Source of the DNA: Phreatobacter stygius
GTDB lineage: Bacteria > Pseudomonadota > Alphaproteobacteria > Rhizobiales > Phreatobacteraceae
DNA length: 64,000 nucleotides
NCBI RefSeq assembly: GCF_005144885.1
Contig: NZ_CP039690.1
Location: forward strand, 6,250,873 to 6,314,872
Direction of reading: 5' to 3'
The notes below the pieces were generated by a model. That model did not search any database and was not told the DNA's origin. It saw only the letters and a program-made list of their open reading frames with translations. This document shows positions 61,293 through 64,000 of this stretch, one piece after another. Each line of letters starts with the position of its first letter. The first letter of the stretch is position 1. Position numbers and translations under genes: made by a program.

Positions 61293-63944
61293 TCATTGCG
61301 TCGGTGGGTTGAACCAGTTCGAGACGTTCTGCGACACGGTGAAGTCGCCGACGGTGCGAACATTGAAGCGGAACATGAAGCGGTGGACGTCGCGGGTGTC
61401 ATAACTCGTGCCATTGCTCACGACGGTGGCGGCGAAGTCGCGCGAGTAGAAGACGCCGAACTGGAAGCACTCGTCGAGATAGTTGACGCCGAGCGTCATC
61501 CCTTCGACCTTGTTGGTCTCGGCCAGCGACAAGCCGTTCGTCGCCGTCGCCAGCAGGTTCTGGCGCTGGAACGAATAACGGCCGGCGGCATAGAGCGTCC
61601 AGTTTTCCGCCACCGTATAGGACACCGCCGCGCCGACGCCGCTGCGCGGCACCTGGTAACCAAGCACAGGCTGGGGCGCCAGATAGGCATAGGTGCCGGT
61701 GAAGGCGAACGGACCGACACGGCCGGTGGCCTCCAGCTCGCCGCGCTGAACGCCGAGCGAATGCTCGTCGAAACGGCCGCTCGCCCGGAGCCGGAAATCC
61801 CGGTTCACTTGATAGGTGAACCGCCCGACATAGTCCGAGCGCGGCTTGTCGAGGCCGGAATTGGCGCCGGCGCTCGCAACGTCATAAGCCGCCGGCGTCA
61901 AGCTCGGGTCGCCATAGGCGAAGGAATTGATGCCGAACAGGTGGGCCGACTGGCCGAACATGACGTTGACGGACGAGCCATTGACGAAGCGGTGCGTGAT
62001 GTTCAGGCCGTAGTTCAGCCGGCCGCCGCCCTCGACCCGGTCCCAGCCCGAGAACTTGTTGGCCGAGAACAGGTTGGTGTCGTCGAACACCAGGCTCTGC
62101 GCGTCTTCGTTCGGCATCCGGCCGATGGCCTGCTCGTTCGGCCGCGCGATCACCTGGATGATCGGTTCCACCGTGGTCACGCCATATTCGGTCGCCGCGA
62201 TGAACGGATAACGATAGGTCAGACCAACCGTCGGCATGAAGCGAACCAGGGTTCGCCCGTCATTTTCGACAAGATTGGTGAACGAGCCGAGCACCTTGCC
62301 GTGGTCACGCAACTGGTAGCCGAGAACATCGCCGCGCAGCGAAGCGAAGGGCTCCCAGACCTGGCCGAATGCGTCGATGATGCGACGACGCCAGGCGACT
62401 TCGATCGAGGCGCGCGAATAATTGCCGTCGATGCCGTTGACCAGGCAATTTGACGGAAGGAGGAGGTTGGTGCCGGTCTTTGGCTGGGTGGCGAAGCAGG
62501 TGATCGGCGTCAGCGGATCGCGCGCGGACAGATCGGCCGCCTCGCGCGTCAGGCTGGTGATGTTGACGCGCCAGGAGAACTCGCCGCCCAGGACCGACTG
62601 GTCGAGCACCCGGAAATAATCGAGCACCGGATGGGTGACCGGCAGGATCTTGTTGTCGACGTCGGTCGCGGTGATGCCGACATAACGGGTGGCCGACAGG
62701 TCGAACCAGCTCCGCTCGCCCTGGCCGCGCAGATAGACCCTCGAATTCGCCTCGGTCTGTCCCGGCAGCGTGAGCGAATAATCGCGCAGGAACGCCGTAT
62801 CGGACATGAGATTGAGATCCCAGCCGAAAGACCAGCGATCGGTGATGCGGAAGCTGCCGGTGGTCGATATGACGCCACGGAACTCGCGATTGCCGACTTC
62901 CGGCGTGACGCCATCGCTATAGACGAAGACCGAGGGATCGCGCTGCCAGATGCCGGCGCCGCGAATGCTGTAGCTGCCGCTTTCGAAGCCGTGCCGCCAC
63001 TCGGCGATCGGCATGAAGCCCTGCCGCTGGTAGTAGCGCGGCGCGAGCAGCAGATCGTAGTTCGGCTGGATGTTCCAGAAATACGGCACTTCGAGGCCCA
63101 TGCCGGTCCGGTTCGAGCCGGTGACATTGGGCATGAGGATGCCGGACGCCTTGCGGACCGACGGGTCCGGCGAAGACATGTAGGGAATATAGGCGATCGG
63201 CGTGCCGAAGATCTCGACCCGGCTGTCCTCGAAATAGATCGTCCGCTCGGATTCCCTGTGGATGATCCGCTTCGATTTGATCTGCCATGTCGGTGGCCGG
63301 GACGGGTCGTCGCGGCAGGAGTCGCAGGCCGTATAGGTCGAGCGCTCGAAGGTGGTGGTTTCACCACCCTCGCGGGTGACGTTGGCCGCGCCGATATAAC
63401 GCCGGTCCGGCGTCTCCATGTTGAGCGAGCGGACGAAGCCGTTCCGGAAGTCCTGGTCGAACTCCATGTCCTGGGCATGGGCGATGACGCCCGAGGGTTC
63501 GGTGATCCGGACATTGCCGGTGGCACGCACGCGATTGTTGCGCCGGTCGTAGCTGACCTGGTCGGCTTCGATCGTGCGGCCGTCGTAATAGATCTGCACC
63601 CGGCCGCGGGCCGTGACCCGTTCCGAGCGCTCGTCATAGACGAGCTGGTTGGCATTCACATGCATCGGCACGTTGCGCGATGTCTGCGAGAAGGTCGGGG
63701 CCGGCGAGGGCAGCGCCGCGCCCAGCGAGCCGCCGCCCGGCGCGCGCGACTGCTGCGGCAAATCGACGCGCGTCGGATCCGGTATGATCAGCTGTGACGT
63801 ATCGGCCCGCTCGCCCGTCTGGGCGCGCAGAGACGCATACCCACCCCATGCGACGAGAAGCGCAGCCACGCTCACCGACACATAAATGGCGGATCGGGCG
63901 ATTCGGGTCGGAAAGGCGGGAAGAAGGCTGGGTGCGCGACGCAT
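61293..63944 (-). CDS. lptD: LPS-assembly outer-membrane protein LptD
   Basis: The 883-residue protein has an N-terminal signal/anchor segment (IYVSVSVAALLVAWGGYASL), the periplasmic OstA/LptA-like jellyroll (VHVNANQLVYDERSERVTAR-like; seen as NANQLVYDERSERVTARG near residue 97), and the large LptD barrel from about residue 290 to the end. The Cys pairs TACDSC near residue 205, and ITC, SNC and DEC later, could form the disulphides known for LptD. With LptE it inserts lipopolysaccharide into the outer leaflet. Its ATG overlaps the stop of the upstream gene (TGATG). Confidence 0.96.
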   Translation of the reverse strand: MRRAPSLLPAFPTRIARSAIYVSVSVAALLVAWGGYASLRAQTGERADTSQLIIPDPTRVDLPQQSRAPGGGSLGAALPSPAPTFSQTSRNVPMHVNANQLVYDERSERVTARGRVQIYYDGRTIEADQVSYDRRNNRVRATGNVRITEPSGVIAHAQDMEFDQDFRNGFVRSLNMETPDRRYIGAANVTREGGETTTFERSTYTACDSCRDDPSRPPTWQIKSKRIIHRESERTIYFEDSRVEIFGTPIAYIPYMSSPDPSVRKASGILMPNVTGSNRTGMGLEVPYFWNIQPNYDLLLAPRYYQRQGFMPIAEWRHGFESGSYSIRGAGIWQRDPSVFVYSDGVTPEVGNREFRGVISTTGSFRITDRWSFGWDLNLMSDTAFLRDYSLTLPGQTEANSRVYLRGQGERSWFDLSATRYVGITATDVDNKILPVTHPVLDYFRVLDQSVLGGEFSWRVNITSLTREAADLSARDPLTPITCFATQPKTGTNLLLPSNCLVNGIDGNYSRASIEVAWRRRIIDAFGQVWEPFASLRGDVLGYQLRDHGKVLGSFTNLVENDGRTLVRFMPTVGLTYRYPFIAATEYGVTTVEPIIQVIARPNEQAIGRMPNEDAQSLVFDDTNLFSANKFSGWDRVEGGGRLNYGLNITHRFVNGSSVNVMFGQSAHLFGINSFAYGDPSLTPAAYDVASAGANSGLDKPRSDYVGRFTYQVNRDFRLRASGRFDEHSLGVQRGELEATGRVGPFAFTGTYAYLAPQPVLGYQVPRSGVGAAVSYTVAENWTLYAAGRYSFQRQNLLATATNGLSLAETNKVEGMTLGVNYLDECFQFGVFYSRDFAATVVSNGTSYDTRDVHRFMFRFNVRTVGDFTVSQNVSNWFNPPTQ

Positions 63945-64000
63945 CAGCCATCCTCCTGCTTCAAAAGCACCATGAAACCCATTAACGCACCGATGAATGC
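63944..64000 (-). CDS. C terminus of a membrane protein, probably LptG
   Basis: On the minus strand the right edge of the window reads AFIGALMGFMVLLKQEDG and a TGA stop that overlaps the lptD start codon. Only 18 residues are visible: a hydrophobic stretch and a short charged tail, as expected for the last helix of the LPS export permease LptG. In Rhizobiales lptF-lptG-lptD-surA-pdxA-rsmA is a usual order. The name rests mainly on position. Confidence 0.55.
   Translation of the reverse strand, partial: AFIGALMGFMVLLKQEDG

Overview
This 64 kb window is GC-rich alphaproteobacterial chromosome, most like the Hyphomicrobiales (Rhizobiales). The evidence is the gene order lptD-surA-pdxA-rsmA, the run fabD-fabG-acpP-fabF-mltG-yicC-gmk, the run dnaB-alr-radA, an Omp25/Omp31-type barrel protein, and the CGAAGTGG...CCGGTTCGC and ACAAG-spacer intergenic palindromes. 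The genus cannot be fixed from sequence alone. No rRNA, tRNA, CRISPR or prophage was found.

Region 1 (1-21 kb) is catabolic and accessory. It holds an AraC regulator cut by the window edge, a TorF-type porin, a gamma-glutamyltransferase, and a putative acyl-CoA catabolic cluster. The plus-strand part of that cluster is acyl-CoA ligase, AAHS-type MFS importer, enoyl-CoA hydratase, AraC and TetR regulators. The minus-strand part is an AtuA-family protein, a second enoyl-CoA hydratase and both subunits of a biotin-dependent acyl-CoA carboxylase, followed by an OFA-like MFS carrier and an amidase. The first hydratase is split by a 1,173-bp IS110-group element (7988-9160). The element's 177-bp leader appears to encode a complete bridge RNA: its guide segments match both the element ends and the hydratase target, and removing the element restores the hydratase frame exactly.

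Region 2 (21-38 kb) is a mosaic of regulators (LysR, HxlR, AraC), small enzymes (2H phosphoesterase, Spx/ArsC-like, Tex30-like hydrolase, GFA, Nudix), two EamA exporters, DUF3224, NnrU, a YfgM-like protein, a short lipoprotein and Der. It contains two decayed genes: an oxidoreductase with a large internal deletion and a frameshifted nitronate monooxygenase. Several short tandem duplications occur here and in region 1.

Region 3 (38-64 kb) is housekeeping: an SDR next to purF, cvpA, radA-alr-dnaB, an outer-membrane barrel protein, rplI, DUF2232, rpsR and rpsF with a glycine-rich tail. It continues with a COG0523/CobW GTPase preceded by a probable Zur box, the fatty-acid synthesis run with mltG, yicC and gmk, and the envelope/ribosome run rsmA-pdxA-surA-lptD. 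The window ends in what is probably the C terminus of lptG.
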